Source of the DNA: an uncultured Ruminococcus sp.
Lineage (GTDB): Bacteria > Bacillota > Clostridia > Oscillospirales > CAG-272
Direction: 5' to 3'
DNA length: 15,062 nucleotides
Assembly: GCA_902766115.1 (NCBI GenBank)
Contig: CACXCL010000242.1
Location: 1 to 15,062 of the forward strand
The notes beneath the pieces were generated by a model. That model made no database searches. It was given only the letters and a program-made list of their open reading frames with translations, and was not told the DNA's origin. A program made the translations under genes and the position numbers. Position 1 is the stretch's first letter. Each line of letters opens with the position of its first letter. Positions 1 through 7,055 of this stretch are shown piece by piece.

Positions 1-1
1 A

Positions 2-77
2 GGGTTTTCTCGCCCCCTTGCCTGTTTCTCTTTTAGTGCAGTTTTTCTCTTCCAAAAGAGAAAAACTGCAAAAACCC
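2..77. repeat. Nested inverted repeat at left edge, function unknown
   Basis: A perfect 15-bp inverted repeat has arms 37-51 (TGCAGTTTTTCTCTT) and 56-70 with a 4-nt CCAA loop. An outer 7-bp pair, GGGTTTT (2-8) and AAAACCC (71-77), brackets it with an unpaired stretch between. No T-run directly follows the inner stem on either strand, so it is not a standard intrinsic terminator. It could be a leader structure for a gene to the left of the window or the end of a small mobile repeat. No gene is seen in this stretch. Confidence 0.6.
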
Positions 78-415
78 GTGGATGATGGGACTAACAGTTT
101 TGTTATACAATATTAGCATATTTTACTAACAAATTTCCGTCCTTAAAATTCTCGGAGACATCCTGTTTGCCCGAAAAACGGATGCGCCGTTTTCCCGACG
201 TCTTTTACACTGCCCCCGGCGGCGGGCTCCCCTCCACCCCCGGTCGCGGAGCGTTTACCGGAGATCAAAATCCCAATCCCGCGCTCTGCCCGAATACTAA
301 ATCGTTAGATGGCTGGCTATCGCTCGTAAGTGCGATGGACGGAGTAGAGAGAACAACGCCGGTATTTATCCAACTTAATATTACAGCCTGCTCGAATACG
401 AAAACGTTTGTGTAT
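78..415. other. Non-coding stretch, no gene recognised
   Basis: An AT-rich block (about 90-150) is followed by a more GC-rich one. A plus-strand reading frame covers much of it, but the predicted peptide has no recognisable motif, no good ribosome binding site and runs into repeat DNA, so I do not call it. A small stem-loop has arms AAAACGG (175-181) and CCGTTTT (187-193). The hexamer ACTAAC occurs at 90-95 and 125-130. I found no well-spaced promoter hexamers. Confidence 0.5.
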
Positions 416-464
416 CCCCTCATCCGTCAAGCTTCGCTTGCCACCTTCCCCTCCAGGGGGAAGG
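416..464. repeat. Probable dispersed repeat fragment with two stem-loops
   Basis: The block begins CCCCTCATCCGTC and ends GGGGGAAGG. It holds two consecutive inverted repeats: CAAGC/GCTTG (428-432/436-440, loop TTC) and CCTTCCCC/GGGGAAGG (444-451/457-464). From memory, very similar blocks with a variable first hairpin occur many times in clostridial and ruminococcal genomes. That is recollection, not a search result. The sequence itself shows only the paired stems. Confidence 0.45.
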
Positions 465-516
465 CTTCAACGTGCCTGCCTCTGACGCTTGTTTTGCGTA
501 AATCTTTATTAAAAAA

Positions 517-626
517 ATGAATTGCCGGCTATCGCCGGCATGAATTGACTTCGCCATGAATTGCGCCTTGCGACGCATGAATTGACCTCCGCTTTTGCGG
601 AGGTCGTGAAGTGCCGCGCACGCGGC
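517..626. repeat. Array of ATGAATTG-type units, most followed by a hairpin
   Basis: Five direct repeats begin at 517, 540, 556, 577 (all ATGAATTG) and 606 (variant GTGAAGTG). Each is followed by a different short sequence: GCCGGC-TATC-GCCGGC (524-539); a short element with no clear stem (547-555); an imperfect TGCG/CGCA stem (562-577); a perfect 9-bp GACCTCCGC/GCGGAGGTC stem with TTTT loop (584-605); and GCCGCG-CA-CGCGGC (613-626). Unit spacing is irregular (23, 16, 21 and 29 bp), so the direct repeat is constant while the palindromes vary. It directly abuts the sipL terminator. Confidence 0.8.
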
Positions 627-657
627 AAAAAAACTGGCGCGGAAGTATTTCCGCGCC
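627..657 (-). terminator. Rho-independent terminator of sipL
   Basis: On the minus strand the stem GGCGCGGAA/TTCCGCGCC (657-649 and 644-636, loop ATAC) is followed by AG and seven T residues (633-627). This is a canonical intrinsic terminator about 55-85 nt past the sipL stop codon. The plus-strand side has only a short ATTTT, so efficient termination in that direction is less likely. Confidence 0.85.
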
Positions 658-683
658 ATTTTCAAAAAAGTTTTTGGGGGTGT

Positions 684-707
684 GGGGGCTTTTTTCAAAA
701 AGCCCCC
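684..707 (-). terminator. Stem-loop directly after sipL stop
   Basis: An 11-bp inverted repeat GGGGGCTTTTT/AAAAAGCCCCC (684-694/697-707) has a minimal TC loop and ends 3 nt from the sipL stop codon. No U-run follows the stem on the minus strand (the next bases are ACACCCCC). It is therefore more likely a 3'-end stabiliser or accessory pause hairpin than the main terminator, which lies at 627-657. Confidence 0.4.
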
Positions 708-710
708 GCG

Positions 711-2270
711 TCACGAAACGACCGCCGGATTCTCCCCCGACACGGAGTCGGGGCTGACCCGATACCGTTTTGCTATATCCCACCTCGTCTCGCCCTCATC
801 GGGGTAATAGAGACGGATCACATTCCCGTCGGTCTTTACCGGCTCATCCTTTTTCAGAGTCACTCCGCTCACGGTGCGGATACGTTCCCGAACCGCCGCC
901 GACGCTTCGATCGCTATCTCCGCGTCCGCCGACAGCCTGTCGCCGTCGAGGCGCGCCGCGGACGATATCACCTTCATCGCGCATCTCACATCGTGGGAGA
1001 CGGACGCGCCCGCTTCGCGTGACTGCGCCGGGGCGCTCCTCTCATATTTCACCGGAAACGACACCTCCTCAGCCGAGGCGGCGCCGTCTCCCGCCAGGAT
1101 CGCCGTCACCGTGCAGTTCCCCGTGAAGATCACCGTTCCGTCGTCACGTACGTCCGCGCGGCACCCCGTCACTCTGCCTGCGGACGATATCACGGTTTTG
1201 CCCCGCGACTGTCCCGCCGGAACGGACGACCCCGCCGAAAACGTGGCGCCGATCCCGCACAGGAATCTCACCGTGTCCACGTCCGCCGTCACCGCCTCGT
1301 CGGCATACTTCACGGAGTACGCGTCGCACACAGTCTCGCCGTCGCAGGTCTCCCAGATCTCGCCGTCGACGTCGAACTCCGCCGTCCAGGTGAATCTGCC
1401 GCCGCCCGCGTCGCCGACGCTCAGAGATGCCAGCCGCGTAAACGCCGCGCCGCCCAAATCTCCCGCAGGTGAAAAATCGCCTCCCGGGTCGATCCGTTCC
1501 TCAAAGGGAGCCGAGGAATCAATGGAATAATACTCCCCGTCGGAACCCGACATCAGGGCGCGCACGCGCACCTCGCCCTTTACCGTGAGTCCGTTCCCCG
1601 CCGCCGCGACCTCCGTCGCGTGCGCCGCGCCGGTACAGCTCACCACGGCGGGCGCCGATATTTCCTCCTCCCCCGACCGGACGGGTACCGTGAACTCGCC
1701 CGACACGTCCCCCGTGGTCCCGTAGAACCGCGCCGTGGAACAGCGGACATCCCGCCTCAGGTATTCCATCGACATGAGATCCGCCGGGGTGGGATCAGCC
1801 GTCTCCCCGCCGGAGACCGCCGTCACGTCGGGCTCCGCTCTCTCACGTCCCGTGGCGAGAACGGACGTCACAAGTTTCGTGGTCACCGTCAGCGTCCGGG
1901 GACCCGTAGCGCGGCAGACGACGGAATCGCAGACCGTCGTGACGCCGGCGTCACGTGCTCCGACGCCCTCCGTGCCGCCGCGGACCGGCACCTTCACCGA
2001 ATACTCGCTCTGGAGCGGCGCGGAGCACAGCTCCGGTCCGTCGCCGAGATACAGTACCGAATACACGACGATCCCGGACGACTCCACCTGCGGCCCGTCG
2101 ACGTATTTGTTTTCCGGAAGCGCCTCCGCGGCGCAGGAGAGGATCTTCCTTATCTCCGGAAGGTAGTCCGGCAGAGTGAACTCCTCCGTCGCCTCGTGAG
2201 TCACGGTCTCGCGGATCCGCTCCGACGCCGGTCCCCGCGCGCCCCCGCCGCCGTTATCAAATCTGTCCAT
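711..2270 (-). CDS. sipL: SipL-like SPOCS/LysM spore coat morphogenesis protein
   Basis: The 519-residue protein has repeated SPOCS (DUF3794) modules and a C-terminal LysM domain, the layout and size of Clostridioides SipL. That protein binds SpoIVA in the mother cell and is needed for coat assembly around the forespore, the role SpoVID plays in Bacillus. Visible SPOCS-like units lie at about 21-140 (FTLPDYLPEIRKIL at 31-44), 170-320 and 300-410. The LysM at about 485-519 reads RLYYPDEGETRWDIAKRY and ends in ENPAVVS. The start is the ATG at 2270, preceded by AGAGG at 5 nt spacing. A TTG 36 codons upstream lacks support and would absorb the promoter. The gene is divergent from the PH-domain gene, and a sigma-E-like promoter lies 70-105 nt upstream. 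Other SPOCS/LysM proteins exist, so orthology to SipL is an inference from architecture. Confidence 0.8.
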   Translation of the reverse strand: MDRFDNGGGGARGPASERIRETVTHEATEEFTLPDYLPEIRKILSCAAEALPENKYVDGPQVESSGIVVYSVLYLGDGPELCSAPLQSEYSVKVPVRGGTEGVGARDAGVTTVCDSVVCRATGPRTLTVTTKLVTSVLATGRERAEPDVTAVSGGETADPTPADLMSMEYLRRDVRCSTARFYGTTGDVSGEFTVPVRSGEEEISAPAVVSCTGAAHATEVAAAGNGLTVKGEVRVRALMSGSDGEYYSIDSSAPFEERIDPGGDFSPAGDLGGAAFTRLASLSVGDAGGGRFTWTAEFDVDGEIWETCDGETVCDAYSVKYADEAVTADVDTVRFLCGIGATFSAGSSVPAGQSRGKTVISSAGRVTGCRADVRDDGTVIFTGNCTVTAILAGDGAASAEEVSFPVKYERSAPAQSREAGASVSHDVRCAMKVISSAARLDGDRLSADAEIAIEASAAVRERIRTVSGVTLKKDEPVKTDGNVIRLYYPDEGETRWDIAKRYRVSPDSVSGENPAVVS

Positions 2271-2346
2271 TTTTTCCTCTTTCTCCGCCGTGTCAAAATT
2301 TTGTGCCCCGCGTACGGCGGTCCGCGCAGGGGATCTTTCGGTACTG

Positions 2347-2375
2347 ATTGTATTCACTTTTCCCCGTCTGTATGA
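2347..2375 (-). promoter_or_regulatory. Sigma-E-like promoter of sipL
   Basis: On the minus strand TCATACA (2375-2369) and AATACAAT (2354-2347) are separated by exactly 14 nt. The known Bacillus sigma-E pattern is KMATATT, a spacer near 14, and CATACAHT; the match is 5 of 7 and 7 of 8. A sigma-A reading (TTGTCA with TACAAT) would need a 20-nt spacer, which is poor. Mother-cell expression fits a SipL-type protein. The leader would be about 70 nt and contains a CCGCCGT/ACGGCGG inverted repeat (2285-2291/2314-2320). Confidence 0.55.
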
Positions 2376-2393
2376 CAAAACTTAAATCTACGC

Positions 2394-2422
2394 TTGAAAA
2401 GGCGGGGAAAGTGTGATAAAAT
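2394..2422 (+). promoter_or_regulatory. Sigma-A promoter of PH-domain gene
   Basis: TTGAAA (2394-2399), a 17-nt spacer and TAAAAT (2417-2422) each match the vegetative consensus at 5 of 6. Transcription would start near 2429, giving a leader of about 38 nt that includes the 2433-2448 palindrome and the GAGAGG ribosome binding site at 2455-2460. Confidence 0.75.
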
Positions 2423-2432
2423 AAAGAAAAAA

Positions 2433-2448
2433 CCGCGGCGCGCCGCGG
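2433..2448. promoter_or_regulatory. Perfect 16-bp palindrome in PH-gene leader
   Basis: CCGCGGCGCGCCGCGG is fully self-complementary and sits between the predicted transcription start and the ribosome binding site of the PH-domain gene. It could be an operator for a dimeric repressor. As RNA it could fold only into a short, tight GC hairpin. Nothing in the window identifies a partner. Confidence 0.4.
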
Positions 2449-2466
2449 AAACCAGAGAGGTGCGGT

Positions 2467-2874
2467 ATGGGATTCAAAGGAAGCAAGTATAAATGGAAGG
2501 ATCGCAAGAGATTTCTCGGCATGCCCCTGAGCTTTACCCGTTACGCCTTGTCCGACGACAGACTTTTTCTCGAGACCGGTCTCTTCAACCTGAAGGATGA
2601 GGAAGTCGTTCTGTACCGGGTCCGCGACATCAGCCTGCGCCGCAACATCTGGCAGCGCCTGTTCCGGGTCGGCACGCTCATCATCCAGTCCTCGGACAAA
2701 TCCGCTCCGCGTCTTGAGTTCAAGAACATCAAGAAGCCTTTGGACGTAAAGGAAATGATCCACACCGGCGTGGAAGAAATGAAGATCGCGCGCAAGATCA
2801 GGATCGGCGAGTATTCCTCCCTCAGCCTTGACGCAGACGACGACGGCGATATCGACGACGACGATTTCAACTGA
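2467..2874 (+). CDS. Bacterial PH-domain protein (bPH2/YdbS-like), soluble
   Basis: The 135-residue protein resembles the bacterial pleckstrin-homology family bPH2. The core runs from about 20 to 100: YALSDDRLFLETGLF, then LYRVRDISLRRNIWQRLF, VGTLIIQSSD and LEFKNIKKPLDVKEMI. These correspond to the strand, strand, I/V-R-D and G-T-I-x-I elements usual in that family. Unlike YdbS-type proteins there is no transmembrane segment here. The C-terminus is a very acidic tail (DADDDGDIDDDDFN). The molecular role is unknown, as for most of the family. It has its own sigma-A promoter and a bidirectional terminator, so it appears monocistronic. The start is supported by GAGAGG six nt upstream. Confidence 0.8.
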   Translation: MGFKGSKYKWKDRKRFLGMPLSFTRYALSDDRLFLETGLFNLKDEEVVLYRVRDISLRRNIWQRLFRVGTLIIQSSDKSAPRLEFKNIKKPLDVKEMIHTGVEEMKIARKIRIGEYSSLSLDADDDGDIDDDDFN

Positions 2875-2887
2875 GTTTTTAAATGAA

Positions 2888-2920
2888 AAAACGGCTTGAG
2901 CCCGTGGCTCAAGCCGTTTT
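2888..2920. terminator. Bidirectional terminator between PH gene and SLH gene
   Basis: A perfect 15-bp stem AAAACGGCTTGAGCC/GGCTCAAGCCGTTTT (2888-2902/2906-2920) has a CGT loop. The arms end in T-runs on both strands, extended on the minus strand to six T residues. It lies between the convergent stops at 2874 (plus) and 2928 (minus) and serves both genes. Confidence 0.9.
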
Positions 2921-2927
2921 GCTTTTC

Positions 2928-5618
2928 TCAGTATCTCCCGATCTTCTCGAAGAGTATCTTTTCCGCGATGGGGGCGTCGTCCTTCATGCGGTAGTCGCCG
3001 ATGGTGGGATTCACGAACAGCGGATTCTCCGCCAGGGTGTAGCCCAGGTTGTCGTCCAGGGTGGAGTAGCGCTGCATCCGCTCGCTGAAGTTCGCTCCCT
3101 TGCCCTCGGCGTTGATGCCGCGGTTGCCCACGGCGACGATGGAGTTGTTCAGGCAGAACTCCCCGTCCTCATACCGGTCGAGGTCCGTGGTGATGTCGAA
3201 GTAGCCGGGCCAACGCTCGGTGAGGATCTCCTTCACCTCGGGATACGCATCAAATATCGACGATTCGCTCTTCCACTTGGTGTACTGCTCAAGGGTCGCT
3301 GCCGCGGACACGTCGCCGGCTGCCACGGCCTCGTCAAGGAATTCCATAGAGCTGGTGTTGCAGTCCGGGGACGAGCCGCCGAGGATCGTGACATTGCCAA
3401 TGAATGTGTTGAACTTGTCGACGCCGTTGTTCATCTGCGGGTGGTCGCAGTCGTAGTAAATGTTGGAATATACCTGCGAGCCGGCGGAGTCGTCGTGGTA
3501 CTCGCAGTACCTGCCGTTGGAGCCGCCCTTGATGCTGATGAACAGATTGTATCTGATCACGTTCCCGCAGCAGTTGTAGGAGGACCAGTTGTTCAGCGCG
3601 CCGGTGTCGTCGCCGTTGTAGCAGACTCTGTCGAACACGTTGTACTCCGCCACCATGTTGGAGGCGCCGCGGTAGTCCACGCCCTCCCAGTAGCAGAGGC
3701 GGAACTCGTTGTGCGTGATCTGCGTGTCGCTTGTCCTGCTGATGGAGATGGCGCCGGAGTTGCCCTTCACAAGGCTGGTCCTGGTAAACAGGTTGTTATC
3801 GATACGTACTCCCGTGTCAAGGTAATATCTGCTGATATTGTTCACGCCGGAAATGCTCAGCGCCGTCATGGCGGCAAAGCTGAATTCGCAGCCCCGCACC
3901 GTCAGGTCCTTGGTGCGCTCAACGCTCGCCATATTGTCGTCCGCGCAGCCGGAGAAGACGCAGTTTTCAAAGGTGAGGCCAACGTTGTCGCCTGCCCTGA
4001 TCATCCTGCCGAGGGAGTTTCTGAGATCAATGCCGCGCAGGGTCAGATAGGATGTGCCCGTCAGCGTGAGCATGGTCTCGCCTCCGCCGGTGAAGTGATA
4101 CCCTCCGGCGGGATCGTACACGTAGAACGTGCCGGTGTTCTCGTCGACCCAGTACTCGCCTTTTGCGTCAAGCTCCTCTGAAATATTCACGATGGCGATG
4201 TTGGACCAGTGGCGGCTGTCGAAGCCGTCCAGCGCGATGTAGCGCAGGTGACCCATCCTCGCCTGCTCCGGATGCGGGATGTGGAATACGTGGGTCTCGG
4301 GGTTGTATTCATCGGTGGAAAGCAGGTCCTTATACCAGCCGGTGGTCAGGTATCCGTAAAGGAGAAGCCCGTCGGTGGTGTGATATTTGTCGATCCTCTT
4401 CGTCAGCAGAGGATGATCCACCACGATGTGATCGTCGTCCAGAGTCTCGTGCGCGCCCTCGATAAGGGCGTCCGTGCCGTCGCTGTACTTGTCGGGGAAC
4501 CGGGCGAGGTTCATCTCGCCGTCGTCGCCCAGGATGAGCGCGGTGCGCGGATCATAGGAAGTAAGCCTCGAGGAAACGTCCGCTTTTTTGATCTTATCAA
4601 CGACCTTTGCGGAGAACATGGTCTTTTCCGCGGCGTCAAGGTCGGTAAGCTCGTCCTCCGAGACGTCAAAACCGTTGTTGAATACAACGTCGCCGTCGCC
4701 GTAGGCGCAGTAGATTATCCGCTGATTCTCGGAACCCGAGTCCTCCGCGGTGAGGCTGAGGGACAGCGGTCCGTAGTCGCCCGCCATGAACGCCACGACG
4801 ATGTCGCCCTCGGTCTTGGTCTCTTTCAGGGTCCGCACGGCCTCCGCCGCCTTGTTCCACGTGGCAAACGGATGCTCAAAGGAGCCGTCGCCACTGTCGG
4901 AGCCCGTAGTCGCCACGTAGAAGTCCGCGTCCGTCACCAGGGGATACTCCGGCTCGGTGTAGTGGCTCCGCAGAACGGGGGTGTTGTAGACGAGACTAAA
5001 GGTGTCGTCGAATCTCTTGAGGATCGTGGCGAACTGCTCTCTCGTGGCGTTGCCGCGAGGGGACAGGGTGCCGTCGCTCATGCCCTTGATGAGGTTCGCT
5101 TCGCTTGCCCACGCGAGGGCGTCTTTTGCGTAGCTGTGGATCTTATCGGCGTCGGGGTATCCCGAGAGATCGGCTCTCTCCGGCACGGAGACGAGACATC
5201 TTTCGGAAAATCTCGAAAGCATGGTCGCAAGCTGTTCACGGGTGATCTTGCCGCCCGGCTCGAAGGTGGTCTCGGTGATACCTTTGACAACTCCCTCGTC
5301 CTTCGCCCAAATAACGGCGTCGGAGTAGTATTTACCGGCTTTCACGTCGGTAAAGTCGTTTCTGAAAGTGACTTTCGGCGATCCCTCGCGGCGGTAGAGC
5401 ACCGTCACGACCATGCCGCGTGTCATGGATCCCGCAGGATCGAACTTGCCGTCGCCCACGCCGTTCATGTAGCCCTGCTCCACGGCGTATTTTATCGCCT
5501 CGTAGCTCCAGCGGGACGTTTTAACGTCCTTGAAGGACGACGCATCCGCCGCGGAGACGGCAGCCACCGTCCCGACCAGCATCAGGACCGTCAAAATAAG
5601 TGAAATAACCTTTTTCAT
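2928..5618 (-). CDS. Secreted SLH-anchored right-handed beta-helix protein
   Basis: The 896-residue exported protein begins with a signal peptide (MKKVISLILTVLMLVGTVAAVSA, cleavage near residue 23-24). Three SLH repeats follow at about 28-70, 89-133 and 150-200, each with the REQ/ATxLxRF-type end seen in NATREQFATILKRF. SLH repeats bind pyruvylated secondary cell wall polymer, so the protein is probably displayed at the surface. From about 231 comes a DUF1565-like opening (DADFYVATTGSDSGDGS...HPFATW), then an EYWVDENTGTFYVYDP motif (488-503) and Asn-rich beta-helix rungs (about 515-750). This layout resembles beta-helix glycosidases such as GH141/GH120-type proteins; substrate and activity are unproven. 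Aspartate pairs at 670-671 and 709-710 are also present in the paralogue at the right end. The start is MKKV at 5618, with GGGAGG 11 nt upstream. The upstream in-frame ATG would put a charged leader before the signal peptide. Confidence 0.85.
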   Translation of the reverse strand: MKKVISLILTVLMLVGTVAAVSAADASSFKDVKTSRWSYEAIKYAVEQGYMNGVGDGKFDPAGSMTRGMVVTVLYRREGSPKVTFRNDFTDVKAGKYYSDAVIWAKDEGVVKGITETTFEPGGKITREQLATMLSRFSERCLVSVPERADLSGYPDADKIHSYAKDALAWASEANLIKGMSDGTLSPRGNATREQFATILKRFDDTFSLVYNTPVLRSHYTEPEYPLVTDADFYVATTGSDSGDGSFEHPFATWNKAAEAVRTLKETKTEGDIVVAFMAGDYGPLSLSLTAEDSGSENQRIIYCAYGDGDVVFNNGFDVSEDELTDLDAAEKTMFSAKVVDKIKKADVSSRLTSYDPRTALILGDDGEMNLARFPDKYSDGTDALIEGAHETLDDDHIVVDHPLLTKRIDKYHTTDGLLLYGYLTTGWYKDLLSTDEYNPETHVFHIPHPEQARMGHLRYIALDGFDSRHWSNIAIVNISEELDAKGEYWVDENTGTFYVYDPAGGYHFTGGGETMLTLTGTSYLTLRGIDLRNSLGRMIRAGDNVGLTFENCVFSGCADDNMASVERTKDLTVRGCEFSFAAMTALSISGVNNISRYYLDTGVRIDNNLFTRTSLVKGNSGAISISRTSDTQITHNEFRLCYWEGVDYRGASNMVAEYNVFDRVCYNGDDTGALNNWSSYNCCGNVIRYNLFISIKGGSNGRYCEYHDDSAGSQVYSNIYYDCDHPQMNNGVDKFNTFIGNVTILGGSSPDCNTSSMEFLDEAVAAGDVSAAATLEQYTKWKSESSIFDAYPEVKEILTERWPGYFDITTDLDRYEDGEFCLNNSIVAVGNRGINAEGKGANFSERMQRYSTLDDNLGYTLAENPLFVNPTIGDYRMKDDAPIAEKILFEKIGRY

Positions 5619-5654
5619 TGAGAATTTTCCCTCCCACATATGGAATCTGCTTTA

Positions 5655-5683
5655 ATAGTATCAAAAAAACCATGAAAAGTCAA
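5655..5683 (-). promoter_or_regulatory. Sigma-A promoter of the SLH/beta-helix gene
   Basis: On the minus strand TTGACT (5683-5678), a 17-nt spacer containing a T7 run, and TACTAT (5660-5655) each match the consensus at 5 of 6. Transcription would start near 5648, about 30 nt before the ATG. This implies vegetative expression independent of hom. Confidence 0.8.
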
Positions 5684-5720
5684 GCGAAAATCACTGGTTC
5701 GCGAGCGTTTTCCCGTCGTT

Positions 5721-5761
5721 ATTCAATTTTCAATTTTCCATTTTCCATTTTCAATTTCAAT
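5721..5761. repeat. ATTTTC[AC] heptanucleotide tandem repeat after hom
   Basis: Directly after the hom stop, the plus strand reads four 7-nt units, ATTTTCA, ATTTTCC, ATTTTCC, ATTTTCA (5726-5753). Flanking partial copies are ATTCA (5721-5725) and ATTTCA (5754-5759). The tract is AT-rich in an otherwise GC-rich region. It lies exactly where a hom terminator would be expected, but no stem-loop is visible. It resembles the short tandem heptamer repeats found between genes in many bacteria. Confidence 0.75.
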
Positions 5762-6979
5762 TCAAAACGCCCGTATGACCGACTCGACGTCCTCTCTGCC
5801 GGAGAGAAGCTTTTCGAGCTCCCGCCCGGTTGCCCGCTCGCAGATCATCTCCGTTTTGCCCGACGGCGAGCCGTCGAGGACGCGGACTTTGTCAAAATAC
5901 CGCTCGAACTCCTCCGCGGCGTCGCTGGCGGACACGCCGGACAGCCTGATGTAATAGGAAAAGCTCAAGTCAAGGAAATCCTTTACCGTTCCTTCCTTCT
6001 TAACGAAGACAGGAGCCCGCTCCGCCGGGGCGGCTCCCGAAAGAGCGGCGACAACGTCGGCGACCACCGCGCCCGCGGTAGGCCAGCGGCCGGCGCCTCT
6101 GCCGTAAAACAGCACGTCGCCGGTGACGCGGCAGGTGACGGAAATGGCGTTGTACACGTCGTCCACGGAGGCGAGGAGGTCGGTCTTCTTCACCATCTGC
6201 GGGCAGACGAAGATCCCGACGCCGCCGTCCTCGATCTCGGCGGTGCCGACGAGCTTTATCACGGCTCCCGCACGCTCCGCGGCGTCTATGTCGAGAGGCG
6301 ATATCTTTGATATCGTCTCGGCGTAGACCTCGCTTTCGTCGGCGAGGACCCCCGTGGCGAGCGCCCCCAGGATCATGATCTTTCTTTTCGCGTCGATGCC
6401 GTCGATGTCGGCGGAGGGATCCTTTTCGGCGTAGCCCAGCTCCCGCGCCTCCCGGAGCACGTCGTCGAAGGGCCGCTTCTCGGTCTTCATCTTCGTCAGA
6501 ATGAAATTCGTCGTTCCGTTGAGGATCCCCCGCACGGCGGAGACGCGCTCTCCCGCGAGGGAGGTGAGGAACGGGCGGATCACCGGGATCCCGCCGCCCA
6601 CCGACGCCTCGAACAGGTAGGACACGCCCCTCTCCGCGGCGCATGCGAGAAGCCTGTCCCCGAAGGTGGCGACCACCTCTTTGTTGGAGGTGACCACGTG
6701 CTTCCCTGCGCGGAGGGCGTCCATGGAAAGCTCAAACGCCGGGTGAGCGCCGCCCATGGTCTCCGCCACAAGGCACACCTCCGGATCGTTCATGATGACG
6801 GACGCGTCGCGGACCACCCGGTCGCCGTAGGGCGAGTCCGGGAAATCCCGCAGATCCAGTATGTATTTTACGTTCACGTCGTCTCCGACAGCGGCGCGGA
6901 TCGCCTCTCTGTTCTCGTCGAGGACTCCCGTTATGCCGCCGCCGACCACGCCGTAGCCGAGTATTGCGATATGTTTCAT
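5762..6979 (-). CDS. hom: Homoserine dehydrogenase
   Basis: This 405-residue cytoplasmic enzyme reduces aspartate semialdehyde to homoserine with NAD(P)H, the branch point to threonine and methionine. The Rossmann motif GYGVVGG is at 8-14, SNKEVVA at 98-104 (catalytic-region Lys100) and GILNGTTNFIL at 151-161. The family signature AREL-GYAEKDPSADIDGIDAKRK at 178-200 is complete. The C-terminal segment (about 341-405, SYYIRLSGVSASDAAEEFERYF) is a compact ACT-like domain, usual for allosteric control by threonine. The length is slightly below the common 420-430. The start ATG is preceded by AAAGGGCGG at 5 nt spacing. It has its own consensus promoter. No aspartokinase or threonine synthase gene is adjacent in this window. 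Confidence 0.96.
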   Translation of the reverse strand: MKHIAILGYGVVGGGITGVLDENREAIRAAVGDDVNVKYILDLRDFPDSPYGDRVVRDASVIMNDPEVCLVAETMGGAHPAFELSMDALRAGKHVVTSNKEVVATFGDRLLACAAERGVSYLFEASVGGGIPVIRPFLTSLAGERVSAVRGILNGTTNFILTKMKTEKRPFDDVLREARELGYAEKDPSADIDGIDAKRKIMILGALATGVLADESEVYAETISKISPLDIDAAERAGAVIKLVGTAEIEDGGVGIFVCPQMVKKTDLLASVDDVYNAISVTCRVTGDVLFYGRGAGRWPTAGAVVADVVAALSGAAPAERAPVFVKKEGTVKDFLDLSFSYYIRLSGVSASDAAEEFERYFDKVRVLDGSPSGKTEMICERATGRELEKLLSGREDVESVIRAF

Positions 6980-7016
6980 AGTTTCCGCCCTTTCTCAGAG
7001 GGTAATTGTAATAAAA

Positions 7017-7045
7017 ATGATACCACCGCCCGGAACGGTTGTCAA
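7017..7045 (-). promoter_or_regulatory. Sigma-A promoter of hom
   Basis: On the minus strand a perfect TTGACA (7045-7040), a 17-nt spacer and TATCAT (7022-7017, 5 of 6) lie 38 nt before the hom start codon. The -35 sits in the loop of an inverted repeat GAACGGTT/AACCGTTC (7033-7040/7050-7057) that overlaps the stop codon of the upstream gene. The leader of about 30 nt is too short for a T-box or riboswitch, so control by those is unlikely. Confidence 0.88.
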
Positions 7046-7055
7046 CAAAAACCGT

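Noticed and set aside
90..132. Promoter in the AT-rich block near the left edge
   Set aside because: A minus-strand TTGTTA and TATAAC exist but are 19 nt apart, and no gene start is visible in the window for them to serve.
167..520. 117-residue plus-strand frame in the left non-coding region
   Set aside because: No motif, no good ribosome site, and its 3' part is built from repeat-like stem-loop DNA.
517..626. CRISPR array
   Set aside because: The direct repeat is only 8 nt, spacing varies from 16 to 29 bp, and the intervening sequences are mostly self-complementary rather than unique spacers; no cas genes are present.
2271..2378. TTG start extending the sipL-like protein by 36 residues
   Set aside because: It would place the start inside the candidate promoter; the internal ATG has a well-spaced AGAGG and begins just before the SPOCS region.
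2883..5603. Two long plus-strand frames opposite the SLH/beta-helix gene
   Set aside because: They overlap the signal peptide, SLH and beta-helix coding sequence entirely, lack ribosome sites, and the first starts inside a terminator.
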